Counted from the first letter of the stretch, positions 36,819 to 45,895 are shown. The stretch: 64,000 nucleotides of DNA from Leptolyngbya sp. FACHB-8 (GCF_014695575.1 NZ_JACJOO010000012.1:79612-143611); one strand, 5' to 3'. The notes: generated from the sequence alone by a model not told the origin. A program made the numbers and translations.

Positions 36819-36922
36819 TACAGCGCTTTGCGCTTGAATTAGCCACGGTTGTTTTTGTGAGAACCGCGCAGAGCGCGGCTCTCACAAAAACAACCAGATT
36901 TCAGTGCTTGAAAAGCGCTGTA
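36819..36922 (+). repeat. Family C palindromic element, copy 2
   Basis: Same orientation as copy 1. The core is a 23-bp stem (36847-36869 with 36873-36895, one mismatch, loop AGA), and the ends TACAGCGCTTTGCGCTTGAA and CTTGAAAAGCGCTGTA match copy 1. Confidence 0.9.
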
Positions 36923-36927
36923 AAAGC

Positions 36928-36969
36928 GAATGAGGGAGTGGAGGGCGATCGCCCTCCACTCTCTCATTC
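36928..36969. repeat. Palindrome centred on GCGATCGC
   Basis: A 42-base near-perfect palindrome (one mismatch per arm) with the HIP1 octamer at its centre and no loop. It follows family C copy 2 after 5 bases. Confidence 0.7.
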
Positions 36970-37203
36970 ACAAACGAAACTCAGTAGATCGCAACATTTA
37001 CCCTCAATTCGCAAGATTAGACAAGACAAGTCCTCATTTTTCTCGTACATACGGTCAAGAGGGGGTGCTCATCAATAACGGGGGCTGCTATTGACGACCA
37101 GACCATCAAGAGGACGCGCTTTTCAGGGGTCAGGCGTTGCCTTCGTTTTTCAGAGCCAGGGGGAGGGAGGATCGCTAACAGGATGAAAAGGAAGGACATT
37201 CTC

Positions 37204-37401
37204 ATGCCGAAAGTTGAACTATCACCACGGGAGCTAGAAGTGTTAAAGCTTATTGCTGAAGGTCATAGCAATGCAGAAATTGCTTCCATACTCTACCTTA
37301 GCCCTAACACGATCAAAACTCACGTCCGCTCAGTATTGAATAAGCTTGGGGTGAACCACCGCGTTGAAGCCGCCGTCCTTGCGGTACGTCATGGCTTATA
37401 G
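37204..37401 (+). CDS. Stand-alone LuxR/GerE-type HTH protein
   Basis: 65 residues consisting almost only of the GerE helix-turn-helix (LSPRELEVLKLIAEGHSNAEIA, then LSPNTIKTHVRSVLNKLGV), with no receiver or ligand domain. Such short proteins can bind DNA as dimers or act with a separate regulator. Start ATG 37204 is chosen over 37183 because AAGGAAGGA lies 7 bases before it. It is 121 bases upstream of the receiver-flavin reductase gene. Confidence 0.8.
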   Translation: MPKVELSPRELEVLKLIAEGHSNAEIASILYLSPNTIKTHVRSVLNKLGVNHRVEAAVLAVRHGL

Positions 37402-37522
37402 TTCTGTACAACTCCCATTTCTGGTTTGCATGACCCGCTGGCTCATTAGCTCCCGTGTTCGGGGCCACATTATGTTCGTGATCAATTCCGCTTAAATTAT
37501 TCCATCCCTACACGTACCCCCC

Positions 37523-39184
37523 ATGAATAAGCCTGTCATTCTCGCTGTTGATGATGATCCTGAAGTGTTGCAGGCGATCGCCCGTGACCTGCGCCGTCAA
37601 TATGCTGAGCAGTTCCGCATTATCCGCGCTGATTCTGGAAAAGCCGGATTGGATGCGTTGCAGGAGTTGAAACTGCGAAACGATACGGTTGCCCTGTTTC
37701 TAGTAGACCAACGCATGCCCCAAATGACAGGGGTGGAGTTTTTGGAGCAGGCGAGTGTGTTATTCCCGGAGGGCAAGCGGGTGCTGCTGACGGCCTACGC
37801 CGATACCGAGGCAGCCATCCGTGCTATCAACGTGGCCCGTCTTGACTATTACTTGCTGAAACCCTGGGACCCACCTGATGAGCGGCTGTACCCCGTTCTG
37901 GATGATTTGTTGGATGATTGGCGAGCGAACTTCCACCCTGAGTTTCAGGGAATTCGGGTCGTAGGCGATCGCTGGTCTCCCGACTCACACCGGATCAAAG
38001 ACTTCTTAACCCGCAACCAAATCCCCTACCGCTGGCTTGACATTGAGCGGCATCCAGAGGCCAAAACGTTGCTGGACTATGCCAGGGTTGAGGGGCCCTG
38101 TCTACCCCTGGTGCTGTACTCCGATGGCTCCCACATGACGCGCCCCAAAAATCTGGACATTGCCGAAAGGATTGGCCTCCAGACTCAGGCGACCAAACCT
38201 TTCTACGACCTGGTGATCATTGGCGGCGGCCCCGGTGGTTTAGCGGCGGCGGTCTATGGGGCCTCAGAGGGGCTAAAAACGGTGATGATTGAGCGGGAAG
38301 CTCCTGGCGGTCAGGCGGGCACCAGTTCCCGGATTGAGAATTACCTGGGCTTTCCCGTTGGGTTGAGTGGGGGCGACCTGGCGCGGCGAGCGGTCACTCA
38401 GGCTCGTCGCTTTGGGGTAGAAATCTTAACGCCCCAGGAGGCGAAGAATCTGCGGATTGAGAATGATTACCGGATGATCACGCTGCAATCTGGGGCGGAG
38501 CTGAGTTGTCATGCGGTAATTCTGGCCCTGGGGGTGTCGTGGCGACGGTTAGCCATTCCGGGCATTGACCAGTTTACCGGAGCAGGGGTTTACTACGGTG
38601 CAGCTCAGACAGAAGCCCTGGAATGTGCCGATGAAGATGTTTATATCGTCGGTGGGGCGAACTCGGCGGGGCAGGCGGCTATGTACTTCTCGCGATACGC
38701 CCGCAAAGTGGTCATGCTGGTGCGGGGCGATTCCCTGACCAAGAGCATGTCGCAGTATCTAATTGACCAGATCGAAGCGACTGAAAATATTGAGGTATGG
38801 ACGTTTTCCAGTGTGATTGAGGTCAAGGGCAACGGCAACCTGGAAGCGTTGGTGATTGAAAACTCAAAAACAGGAGAGGTTCAAACTTTGCCGACCCGCT
38901 ATCTGTTTATCTTCATTGGGGCGGTTCCCAATACCGAGTGGCTGGATGGTGTCGTACAGCGGGACGACAGAGGATTCATTCTAACCGGCCCCGATTTGAC
39001 GAAGGAAGGGGAATACCCTAGAGGTTGGTCCTATGAGCGATCGCCCTATCTACTCGAAACCAATATCCCCGGCATTTTTGCGGTTGGGGATGTGCGCTAC
39101 GGCTCCATTAAACGGGTAGCTTCGGGGGTTGGGGAAGGCAGTATTTGTGTGCAGTTCGTCCACCGTTATTTGAGCAACCTTTAA
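37523..39184 (+). CDS. Response receiver fused to thioredoxin-reductase-like flavoprotein
   Basis: Residues 1-135 are a receiver (AVDDDPEV, acceptor Asp62 in FLVDQRMPQMTG, Lys113). Residues about 143-225 resemble a glutaredoxin-like fold with no redox Cys (RVVGDRWSPDSHR where Grx has CPYC). Residues 228-553 are a two-dinucleotide-domain flavoprotein of thioredoxin-reductase type, with the FAD motif GGGPGGL (234-240), NADPH motif GGANSAG and a C-terminal FAVGDVRYG. The CxxC that defines thioredoxin reductase is missing: GVYYGAAQTEA (355-365) replaces GVSYCATCDG. It is therefore unlikely to reduce thioredoxin and may pass redox state to the coupled kinase encoded two bases downstream. Databases often label the family as fused response regulator/thioredoxin reductase. 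Confidence 0.88.
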   Translation: MNKPVILAVDDDPEVLQAIARDLRRQYAEQFRIIRADSGKAGLDALQELKLRNDTVALFLVDQRMPQMTGVEFLEQASVLFPEGKRVLLTAYADTEAAIRAINVARLDYYLLKPWDPPDERLYPVLDDLLDDWRANFHPEFQGIRVVGDRWSPDSHRIKDFLTRNQIPYRWLDIERHPEAKTLLDYARVEGPCLPLVLYSDGSHMTRPKNLDIAERIGLQTQATKPFYDLVIIGGGPGGLAAAVYGASEGLKTVMIEREAPGGQAGTSSRIENYLGFPVGLSGGDLARRAVTQARRFGVEILTPQEAKNLRIENDYRMITLQSGAELSCHAVILALGVSWRRLAIPGIDQFTGAGVYYGAAQTEALECADEDVYIVGGANSAGQAAMYFSRYARKVVMLVRGDSLTKSMSQYLIDQIEATENIEVWTFSSVIEVKGNGNLEALVIENSKTGEVQTLPTRYLFIFIGAVPNTEWLDGVVQRDDRGFILTGPDLTKEGEYPRGWSYERSPYLLETNIPGIFAVGDVRYGSIKRVASGVGEGSICVQFVHRYLSNL

Positions 39185-39186
39185 TT

Positions 39187-40596
39187 ATGGGCAACACACT
39201 GTGTATTGATGACGTGTTGACGTTGGAACCGTTCCAGCAGTTGCCGCGCGAGCAGTTGGAGTGGGCGTGCGATCGCGCCACTAAACTTGATCTGCCTCCC
39301 AAAACTCTGTTGGTCAAGGAAGGCACGCCTTCGGATGGCTTCTACATTCTGGTTTGTGGTCGTATCAACATCACCCGCCTCAGCGAGGGAATTGAGATGC
39401 CGGTGGGGCAGCACGAAGCTCCCGCCTTTTTTGGCGAAATTACTATCCTGACGGAGGAGACTGTACCTGTCACCATGCGCACGGTTACGGAGTGCCACCT
39501 GTACCAGATTCCCTGTGGTGACTTTCTCACCCTGCTGCATAATTGCCGGGGCTTTGAGCGCAGTATTTTTCGGGTCATGGAACGACGGGTGCGGGGCCTA
39601 GAATCTTTTCTGCGGGGACGGGAAAAGATGGCAGCCCTGGGTACGCTCTCTGCCGGGTTGGCCCATGAATTAAATAACCCGGCTGCGGCCCTGGTACGAG
39701 CGCTGCGAGATGTCGTCCCTGCCCTGCGTGAGCTGGAACAGATGAGCATGATCTACGGCCAGCGCAACGTAGATCCGGAGCATACTAAGGAATGGCATCA
39801 AGTCCGTGATCATGGCTATGAGATGCTGCTGAGTGGCTCAGCAGATGCCATGACGTTGAGCGATCGCGAGGATGCCCTGCTGGACTGGATGGAAGAGTAT
39901 GGAGTCAAAGGTGCTTGGAAGCTAGCCGAACCTCTCGCCAGTGCAGGCATAGAGGTTGCAACCCTGGAGCGATTGGTCGATCGTTGGCGCAATGACCCTA
40001 CCGAGTTGCGCGATCAGGGCATCCGTTGGCTGGCCCTCTCCTTTGATGTGATGGCCATGATCAGAAATGGCCTGCGGGGAGCAGAGCGCATTTCAGCCCT
40101 GGTGCATTCCATGAAATCCTACTCCCATCTAGATCAGGGTGCCAAGCAATTGATTGACATCCACGAGGGACTGGAAGATACACTTCAGCTTTTTTCCTTC
40201 AAGCTGAAGCACGGGATTACAGTGAAGCGGCAATACGATCGCAACCTTCCCAAAATTTGTGCCTATGGCAGTGAATTGAATCAGGTGTGGACAAACTTGA
40301 TTGATAATGCGATCGCGGCTATGGACGAAAAAGGAACGCTGGAAATCAAGACCTGTTGTGATGGTCGCTACCTTCGCACAGAGGTTATCGATTCGGGTAC
40401 GGGCATCCCTGATGAAATCCAATCCCGTATCTTTGAACCTTTTTTCACAACTAAGGAGATGGGAAAAGGCTCAGGTTTAGGCCTGGATGCGGTGCGGCGT
40501 ATTGTCGAAAACCGCCACCGGGGAGTGGTTTCGGTAACATCAAAACCGGGCTGCACGCGATTTGTCGTGTGTCTGCCACTTCCTGAGAAGGTATAG
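39187..40596 (+). CDS. Cyclic-nucleotide-domain sensor histidine kinase
   Basis: Residues about 10-130 form a cNMP-binding fold (LVKEGTPSDGFYILVCGRI, FFGEITILTEE). HisKA follows with His160 (SAGLAHELNNPAAAL), a long helical insert (about 195-300) and HATPase (NLIDNAIAAMDEKG, DSGTGIPDEI, GKGSGLGLDAVRRI). Start ATG 39187 lies 2 bases after the upstream stop, so the two genes are translationally coupled; the open frame from 39145 is upstream read-through. The coupling suggests that this kinase phosphorylates or reads the receiver of the flavoprotein. Confidence 0.88.
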   Translation: MGNTLCIDDVLTLEPFQQLPREQLEWACDRATKLDLPPKTLLVKEGTPSDGFYILVCGRINITRLSEGIEMPVGQHEAPAFFGEITILTEETVPVTMRTVTECHLYQIPCGDFLTLLHNCRGFERSIFRVMERRVRGLESFLRGREKMAALGTLSAGLAHELNNPAAALVRALRDVVPALRELEQMSMIYGQRNVDPEHTKEWHQVRDHGYEMLLSGSADAMTLSDREDALLDWMEEYGVKGAWKLAEPLASAGIEVATLERLVDRWRNDPTELRDQGIRWLALSFDVMAMIRNGLRGAERISALVHSMKSYSHLDQGAKQLIDIHEGLEDTLQLFSFKLKHGITVKRQYDRNLPKICAYGSELNQVWTNLIDNAIAAMDEKGTLEIKTCCDGRYLRTEVIDSGTGIPDEIQSRIFEPFFTTKEMGKGSGLGLDAVRRIVENRHRGVVSVTSKPGCTRFVVCLPLPEKV

Positions 40597-40625
40597 TCTG
40601 GCGCTAATACTTCACCCAACCCATG

Positions 40626-40732
40626 TTAGGAGATTTCTGAGAAACAATATCCCCATTATTTGGAAAAAAGGCGCGGCGAAGCCGCGCCTTTTTTCCAAAT
40701 AATGGGGAAGCTCTTATCTGGAAATCTCCTTA
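40626..40732 (-). repeat. Family B palindromic element, copy 2 (inverted)
   Basis: Outer arms are the reverse complement of copy 1 with one visible change. The core stem 40651-40677 with 40681-40707 is the same perfect 27 bp. The loop reads GAA on the + strand, as in copy 1, although the flanks are inverted. It sits between two convergent genes and can terminate both. Confidence 0.9.
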
Positions 40733-40768
40733 GAAGGTGAGAGTGAGGTAACCCTCACCTTCACGGAT

Positions 40769-41581
40769 CTACCCATTCCCCACCTCAAACCCTGCAGCTT
40801 GTGCCGAGAGCCGATCAATCAACCCCGGTACGAACAACCGGGCCCAGGGAATGAGTTTTCCTTTCAGCGTCATAATATGGTCTCGTTTGCGGTGCTCCAT
40901 AGCTTGTAGAATTTGGCGCACACATTCATCAACGGACATATTCCCTTTGCTTTCATCTCGGGGGCTTTGTCCGAGGGGTTGCCCATCGCCCCCAAAGGCG
41001 CGTTGGCGAATGTCGGTTGCGACAAATCCTGGCGATACCACCAGCACGTCTACTCCGGTCCCTTGCAATTCGATGCGGAGGGTATCAAAAAAGCCTTGCA
41101 TGGCGTGCTTGCTGGCGACATATCCGGTGCGAAACGGAATGCCTGTTTTGCCACAGATAGAGGAGATTCCTACCACGATCCCCTGGCTAGCCTTCAGGTA
41201 AGGAAGTGCGTAATGAGTGCAGTACACAGCGCCTAGGTAGTTCACCTGCATAACACGCTCGAAAACCGTCAAGTCAGTCACCTCTTCAAAGAGGCTCAGC
41301 ATGGAGATACCCGCATTGTTGACCAACCCGTCAATCTGACCGAAGGTGGCGATCGCCTCCGCCATCAACCGCTGACACTCCTCTGGCTGTGACACATCGG
41401 TAGGAATGGCGATCGCCTTTGCCCCTTGTCGCACACAAGCGGCTAACACATCTTCCAGGGCTTCCTGGGTACGGGCTGCTAGCACCAGATTGGCGCCTTG
41501 CTGAGCCAGGGAGATAGCGAGCGATCGCCCAATTCCCATGGAGGCTCCAGTAATCACAAGAGTTTTGTTGGCAAAGCTCAT
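40769..41581 (-). CDS. Short-chain dehydrogenase/reductase
   Basis: Classical SDR of 270 residues: cofactor loop TGASMGIG (residues 11-18), NNAGIS, catalytic Ser in GISSICGK and YVASKHAM with the Tyr/Lys pair. The C-terminal third is typical of membrane-associated SDRs acting on lipids, but the substrate is unknown. GGGGAG precedes the ATG. It may share a transcript with the methyltransferase gene located 70 bases upstream on the same strand. Confidence 0.88.
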   Translation of the reverse strand: MSFANKTLVITGASMGIGRSLAISLAQQGANLVLAARTQEALEDVLAACVRQGAKAIAIPTDVSQPEECQRLMAEAIATFGQIDGLVNNAGISMLSLFEEVTDLTVFERVMQVNYLGAVYCTHYALPYLKASQGIVVGISSICGKTGIPFRTGYVASKHAMQGFFDTLRIELQGTGVDVLVVSPGFVATDIRQRAFGGDGQPLGQSPRDESKGNMSVDECVRQILQAMEHRKRDHIMTLKGKLIPWARLFVPGLIDRLSAQAAGFEVGNG

Positions 41582-41651
41582 GGTTTTCTCCCCGAGGTAT
41601 TGTGGGTTGGAGGGGAATCATGTGCCCCTTCAGCCCACAATACCAGCAGTT

Positions 41652-42602
41652 TTAGACCGGAGCCTGCGCCAGGATGGTCCGGTGGCGTGGATCACTGGGG
41701 ACGGTGGTGAGGTAATTGAAGCCGATGGACTGGAGAGCAGCCTCAATGTCAAAGGTGTAGTAGTCGTCAGACCAGGGTTCTGTACTTTTCATCAAGGTGA
41801 ACAGCACGGGAGGAAGGTTCTGGATAACCGGGGATTTGGGGTTGTTGTCGACGATCGCCAGGTGGCCACCCGGGCGAAGGAGACGCAGGGCTTCGGTGAA
41901 GATGGCGATCGCAGGCTGACGGGGCAGCTCATGGGCGACAAATTGCAGCGTGATTAGATCAAAGGACTGGTCGGGAAGCCCCGTTGCGGCGGCATCGCCA
42001 TGAATCCATTCGGCGATCTCTCCCTGGGTGTCACGATGGCGGGCAACGGTCAACATGTAGGGAGACAGATCCAACCCCACAGTGCGAACGGGGTTCTCTT
42101 GACGGTTCTGGTAAAACCGATGCAGGGCCAGGGTTGAAATCCCCACAGAACAACCGATATCCAGCACATCCTGTACAGGGGATGTTATGTACTCGGCCAG
42201 GACATGATGAAAACTACTGCGGAGGCGATCCTGCGCGTCTTGCCAGGTTAAAGGCTCGTCCTTCCAGACCCGCAAGCCCATAGCATAGGTGGCAGACTCG
42301 GCCTCGAAGGCAGCATCCCAGCACAGGTTGCCCTGATCGTAAGCGTGGAAGGGAGCCTGATAATAATCGGGATAGCGCACGTCTGGATTGGTGAGCTGAG
42401 TTATGTTCTGCTGAATACCCGATGTGGCTAATTCATCGTAATGTTTGCGCCAGAGAACTCCATTTTTCTCAGCAGTTTTAATTAATACTTGCCGAGCCTG
42501 CTGCTTCATCAGCGCATAAATTGGCTTGGTTTGAATGAGCAAATTAACGCAGCGTGAGAGGAAATCATCTCCTGCCCAGGCAGGTTTACTCTGGAGACTC
42601 AT
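41652..42602 (-). CDS. Class I SAM-dependent methyltransferase
   Basis: The SAM-binding motif is VLDIGCSVGISTLAL, with downstream motifs VGLDLSPYML, FDLITLQFVAHELP and LRPGGHLAIVDN, as in UbiE-type enzymes. About 150 residues of helical N-terminal sequence precede the fold. Start ATG 42602 (MSLQSKPAWAG) has AGGA 9 bases upstream and is preferred to 42632. Substrate unknown. It is divergent from the second methyltransferase at 42979. Confidence 0.85.
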   Translation of the reverse strand: MSLQSKPAWAGDDFLSRCVNLLIQTKPIYALMKQQARQVLIKTAEKNGVLWRKHYDELATSGIQQNITQLTNPDVRYPDYYQAPFHAYDQGNLCWDAAFEAESATYAMGLRVWKDEPLTWQDAQDRLRSSFHHVLAEYITSPVQDVLDIGCSVGISTLALHRFYQNRQENPVRTVGLDLSPYMLTVARHRDTQGEIAEWIHGDAAATGLPDQSFDLITLQFVAHELPRQPAIAIFTEALRLLRPGGHLAIVDNNPKSPVIQNLPPVLFTLMKSTEPWSDDYYTFDIEAALQSIGFNYLTTVPSDPRHRTILAQAPV

Positions 42603-42698
42603 ACCATGGCATCCTGTCAGAACGGTATTCATTGTAATACTGCTTGGTGAGCGACACTGATTGAACTATGGAAGAAACGAGTGTGTTCAGTACCAACG

Positions 42699-42747
42699 CA
42701 TTCTTGTTGTGTGTGGTGTGCTTCGCATACCACACACAACAAGAATG
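42699..42747. repeat. 23-bp hairpin with TGTGTGGTGTGC core, loop TTC
   Basis: Bases 42699-42721 pair with 42725-42747 with one mismatch. The inner core (TGTGTGGTGTGC-TTC-GC) recurs in the mobile hairpin element at 52553-52629, although the outer arms differ. Confidence 0.85.
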
Positions 42748-42773
42748 AACTAAATAACCTGAGTGCGGGTTAA

Positions 42774-42818
42774 GGATGTTTTCGAGTGCCGCGCAGCGCG
42801 CGGCACTCGAAAACATCC
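42774..42818. repeat. Family D hairpin, copy 2
   Basis: A perfect 21-bp stem (42774-42794 with 42798-42818, loop AGC) with the same GTTTTCGAGTGCC core as copy 1. To its left is GTGCGGGTTAA and to its right, after an extra 20 bases, TATCCCGAGTTGAGGTTA, so the outer stem seen in copy 1 is interrupted here. It lies between two divergent promoters. Confidence 0.8.
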
Positions 42819-42978
42819 ATCTTAGCGAGCGCTTTAGCTTATCCCGAGTTGAGGTTAAATAAATTGGATTTGCGTAAGTTCTCTGTGTTTCTAAAAGTTT
42901 GGCAATATGAGGTAGCTCATAGCTTCCTTTGAGTGGATTTGACAAAGTAAAGGTATGCACTCCACCGAAGGTCAAGCC

Positions 42979-43755
42979 ATGACACACACCCACATCAACT
43001 TCCAAACGGCACCGGGCCACCAGGTTATGGCTGCTGCAGGTAAGAAAATTCTACGACCCGGAGGACGGGCAGCCACCGAGCAGTTGTTTCAGTGGGCTGG
43101 ATTTCAGCCAGGAGAAACCGTACTGGAGCTAGCGTCGAGTTTTGGGTATAGCGCGATCGCCCTTGCCCAACGCTATGGTGTGCGCGTTGTCGGCGTAGAA
43201 CGCGATCCGGAAAGCGTTGCCCGTGCCCGTGCCAACATCAAAGCTGCTGGACTAGAGGGCCAGGTCGAGGTAATTGAAGGCAATATCTTTAACCTGGAAC
43301 ACATTCCTGGGCAGTTTGATTATGTGTTGGCAGAAGCGATTTTAACGATGCAATCGCAACCCGGCAAAGCCAAAATTCTGCAAGGTATTTGCGATCGCCT
43401 CAAGCCTGGGGGACATTTTCTTTCCCATGAAATGCAAGTGCAGGGGCGGGAAGATGAAATTCGCAAAGCATTGGCTGAAACGATTCGGACCAACGCCACC
43501 CCCCTTTCAGAAACGAATTGGATGGAAGCTTACGAAACGGCGGGTCTACACGTCGTTCAACACAAAGCTGGACCTATGGGATTGCTGGACCCGGCGCAAA
43601 TCGTTCGGGATGAAGGCTGGGCTGATACTGTGAAATTTTTCTGGAATGCTTTGACGCAAAAAACAATTCGCGATCGCCTCTTAGCCATGCGAAATGTTTT
43701 CAAACAATATCAACAAGAATTGGGATACATCGTACTATACGCAGAACGTCACTAG
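42979..43755 (+). CDS. Class I SAM-dependent methyltransferase
   Basis: SAM fold with VLELASSFGYSAIAL (motif I), VVGVERDPES (acidic end of strand 2), FDYVLAEAILTM and LKPGGHFLSHEM. Residues MTHTHINFQTAPGHQVM form the N-terminus from the chosen ATG 42979, which has GAAGG 7 bases upstream; the ATG at 42955 lacks this spacing. Followed after 10 bases by a cupin gene, so the two are an operon. The substrate is not evident. Confidence 0.85.
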   Translation: MTHTHINFQTAPGHQVMAAAGKKILRPGGRAATEQLFQWAGFQPGETVLELASSFGYSAIALAQRYGVRVVGVERDPESVARARANIKAAGLEGQVEVIEGNIFNLEHIPGQFDYVLAEAILTMQSQPGKAKILQGICDRLKPGGHFLSHEMQVQGREDEIRKALAETIRTNATPLSETNWMEAYETAGLHVVQHKAGPMGLLDPAQIVRDEGWADTVKFFWNALTQKTIRDRLLAMRNVFKQYQQELGYIVLYAERH

Positions 43756-43765
43756 GAGCCACATA

Positions 43766-44101
43766 ATGATGACACTTCTAAATGCTCCCGAATCATTTAG
43801 CGATCAACTTCAAGATAAAATCCAATACGCTGAAACAGGAATTGTCAGCAAAGTTTTGCTTAAGCTTCCGCACTGTCAATACACCTTATTTTGTCTAGCA
43901 GCGGGTACAGATATTGCAGAACATACATCAACACAAAATGCTGTTGTGCAGGTACTAGAGGGCAATGGTATTTTGACGCTAGAGGGAGAAGATATTACCC
44001 TGGAACCTGGTGTCTTCGTTTTCATGTCTGCCAATGCACCTCATGCCCTGAAAGCATCTGAAAACTTAGCATTTCTACTAACCCTGTCTGAGCCCAGATA
44101 A
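43766..44101 (+). CDS. Small cupin-domain protein
   Basis: A 111-residue single cupin barrel (TDIAEHTSTQNAVVQVLEGNGILTLEGEDITLEPGVFVFMSANAPHAL read as two cupin motifs). The metal ligands His in AEHTS and His in NAPHAL are visible. AGGAG at 43754-43758 fixes the start at 43766. Co-transcribed with the methyltransferase. Related small cupins often accompany Crp-type regulators, and one is encoded convergently next door. Confidence 0.8.
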   Translation: MMTLLNAPESFSDQLQDKIQYAETGIVSKVLLKLPHCQYTLFCLAAGTDIAEHTSTQNAVVQVLEGNGILTLEGEDITLEPGVFVFMSANAPHALKASENLAFLLTLSEPR

Positions 44102-44145
44102 ATCAAGCTCCTATTGGATGTTGTGACAACGCCAATAAAACAACC

Positions 44146-44202
44146 GGTCATTCTTATCGTGAAAGTGACGGCAAAGCCGTCACTTTCACGATAAGAATGA
44201 CC
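44146..44202. terminator. Perfect 27-bp hairpin between convergent genes, loop AAA
   Basis: Bases 44146-44172 pair exactly with 44176-44202. The right end overlaps the stop codon of the Crp-family gene by one base. It may end transcription from both sides, but it has no T tract and fits the long-hairpin class. Confidence 0.6.
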
Positions 44203-44918
44203 TAAGACTGCGGCATCGCTAATCCTCGACCTCCTGCGATCGCATCTAACCCATCCCAATCCAAAATCGTAATAGTGCCACCCCGGCTATAAGCTGCAAC
44301 GGATTGAAGCTGCTTAAACAAGCGCACGCATTCCTCGTAAGTGATACCCACACTACGGGCAATTTCGTAATAAGACAGGTGCCTCTGCAAGCGAATGCCC
44401 TGCTTCACCTCTTCCGCACCTTGCTCTCTAGCATAGGATTGAATCAAACGCGCGACCCGTACGATCGCCCGTTCTGACACCAGCCCATGCACCATCTCAT
44501 GCAACTGCTGAAGGCGCTGATTAAACACTGCCATCATATTCAATGCAATTTCGGGATTGGATTGAATGGCTGCCAGCAACGCCTCCCGATCTACGGTGAG
44601 TATCTGCACATCACTTTCCGCCGTTACCGTTGCAGGAGCAGTCCCATCTCCAAAAAGTGCTGGAGCCGCAAATATCTCTCCCTTTGAGAGGGTACGCAGA
44701 ATGGTTTCCTTCCCATTGCTTGCCGTTTTGGAAATCCGTAATAGCCCATCCAACAGGGCATAGAGTCGGGCAGGCAGGCGATCGCCCTCATGGGACACAA
44801 TTTCCCCAGCTTGATAAAGCTGTACATGACTATGGGGTTGTAGATGGGCTAACTGCTCCGGTTGCAGCCGAGCGAAGACCGAAACGGATACCAATTGCTC
44901 AGGAGTTGCCTGCTTCAT
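44202..44918 (-). CDS. Crp/Fnr-family transcriptional regulator
   Basis: An N-terminal cNMP-binding-type barrel (about 15-130; VSHEGDRLPARLYALLDGLLRI, GEIFAAPALFG), a long dimer helix and a C-terminal winged helix (about 150-220; LSYYEIARSVGITYEECVRLFKQL). There is no FeS-type Cys cluster, and the phosphate-binding Arg typical of cAMP sites is not evident, so the ligand is uncertain. Convergent with the cupin gene. Confidence 0.85.
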   Translation of the reverse strand: MKQATPEQLVSVSVFARLQPEQLAHLQPHSHVQLYQAGEIVSHEGDRLPARLYALLDGLLRISKTASNGKETILRTLSKGEIFAAPALFGDGTAPATVTAESDVQILTVDREALLAAIQSNPEIALNMMAVFNQRLQQLHEMVHGLVSERAIVRVARLIQSYAREQGAEEVKQGIRLQRHLSYYEIARSVGITYEECVRLFKQLQSVAAYSRGGTITILDWDGLDAIAGGRGLAMPQS

Positions 44919-45114
44919 GAAGACCCAAGAAAACGGCTGTCATCTCCTTCGATGCTACCGTAAGGGCTTTTCTGCAGGATGAATATCTCCTTTCAGTACA
45001 GAAAACATTATGGAAGTCATTTAGAATCTGTATCAAAAAATACCATTTTCTTGCTTTGTCAGAGAATTATAACATTGTTTAATAGAAGAGCTCCCAAGCC
45101 GCGTATTAGCTGGA

Positions 45115-45708
45115 ATGAGACGAGTATCTTTCTTAAGAGCCTATAAAGGTCAAGCCCGTGAGCACCGAAGATATCGGGGCTCCGACGAAACTCTAAGCCG
45201 GCCCATAGCTGCTGTAGGCATAAAACGTCCCAAACGGGCGATCGCCTCCCATAACTACGCACAAATCTTCTTTTCGTTCATTGGCAGTTTTTTAGGGATT
45301 GGGGCTCTGGCATACCTAACCGCTCAGAGCGGATATCCATTAATTGCGGCTCCTTTTGGAGCAACGGCCGTGTTGGTGTTTGGGGTGCCAGATAGCCCAT
45401 TAGCGCAACCTCGCAATGTGGTGTGTGGGAACTTCATTGGAGCCCTCACCTGTGCGACCTTGGTGCATTTTTTGGGTCATGATCCCTGGGTGATGGCGTT
45501 AGCGGTTGCCACGGCAATTAAATTGATGCAACTAACTCACACAGTTCATCCGCCGGCAGGGGCAGTTGCTTTGTTGGGTGTCATGAATAATGTCTCGTGG
45601 GATTTCGTGCTGATGCCTGTGCTACTGGGATCGGTACTCATTGTCAGTTGCACAGTTCTTTTCAATAATTTGGTCCCCGATCGCCCGTATCCCCAGAAGT
45701 GGTTCTGA
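45115..45708 (+). CDS. HPP-family membrane protein
   Basis: Four transmembrane helices after a basic N-terminal extension of about 45 residues. The family motifs are visible: APFGATAVLVFGVPDSPLAQPRNV and HTVHPPAGAVALLG, the latter with the HPP triplet. HPP proteins of cyanobacteria and plastids have been linked to nitrite transport. The start is uncertain because the first 45 residues look unlike the family and have no clear ribosome site. Confidence 0.85.
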   Translation: MRRVSFLRAYKGQAREHRRYRGSDETLSRPIAAVGIKRPKRAIASHNYAQIFFSFIGSFLGIGALAYLTAQSGYPLIAAPFGATAVLVFGVPDSPLAQPRNVVCGNFIGALTCATLVHFLGHDPWVMALAVATAIKLMQLTHTVHPPAGAVALLGVMNNVSWDFVLMPVLLGSVLIVSCTVLFNNLVPDRPYPQKWF

Positions 45709-45807
45709 GTGTGCGTTTGAAAAGCCAGTTCCAAGATGTGCATTTTTCTGTAGGAAGTACAGGAAAGAACAACTTTTGAAAAACGCTCTGATATAGTGAA
45801 TTCAATC

Positions 45808-45860
45808 ATCGATAAAACTCAACCCTCATCTCCTTGAGATGGGGGTTGAGTTTTATCGAT
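45808..45860. repeat. 24-bp hairpin just upstream of STAND NTPase gene
   Basis: Bases 45808-45831 pair with 45837-45860 with one mismatch. It lies only 36 bases before the start codon of the next gene, so it probably falls in its leader or promoter rather than acting as a terminator for it. Confidence 0.75.
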
Positions 45861-45895
45861 AGAATCATGCACTGTGAGAGTTTCCTGAAGGGGCA

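Noticed and set aside
36809..37078. An 89-residue frame
   Set aside because: It covers family C copy 2 and the HIP1-centred palindrome and has no ribosome site.
37523..39184. Thioredoxin reductase
   Set aside because: The redox CxxC is missing, so only the flavoprotein fold is supported.
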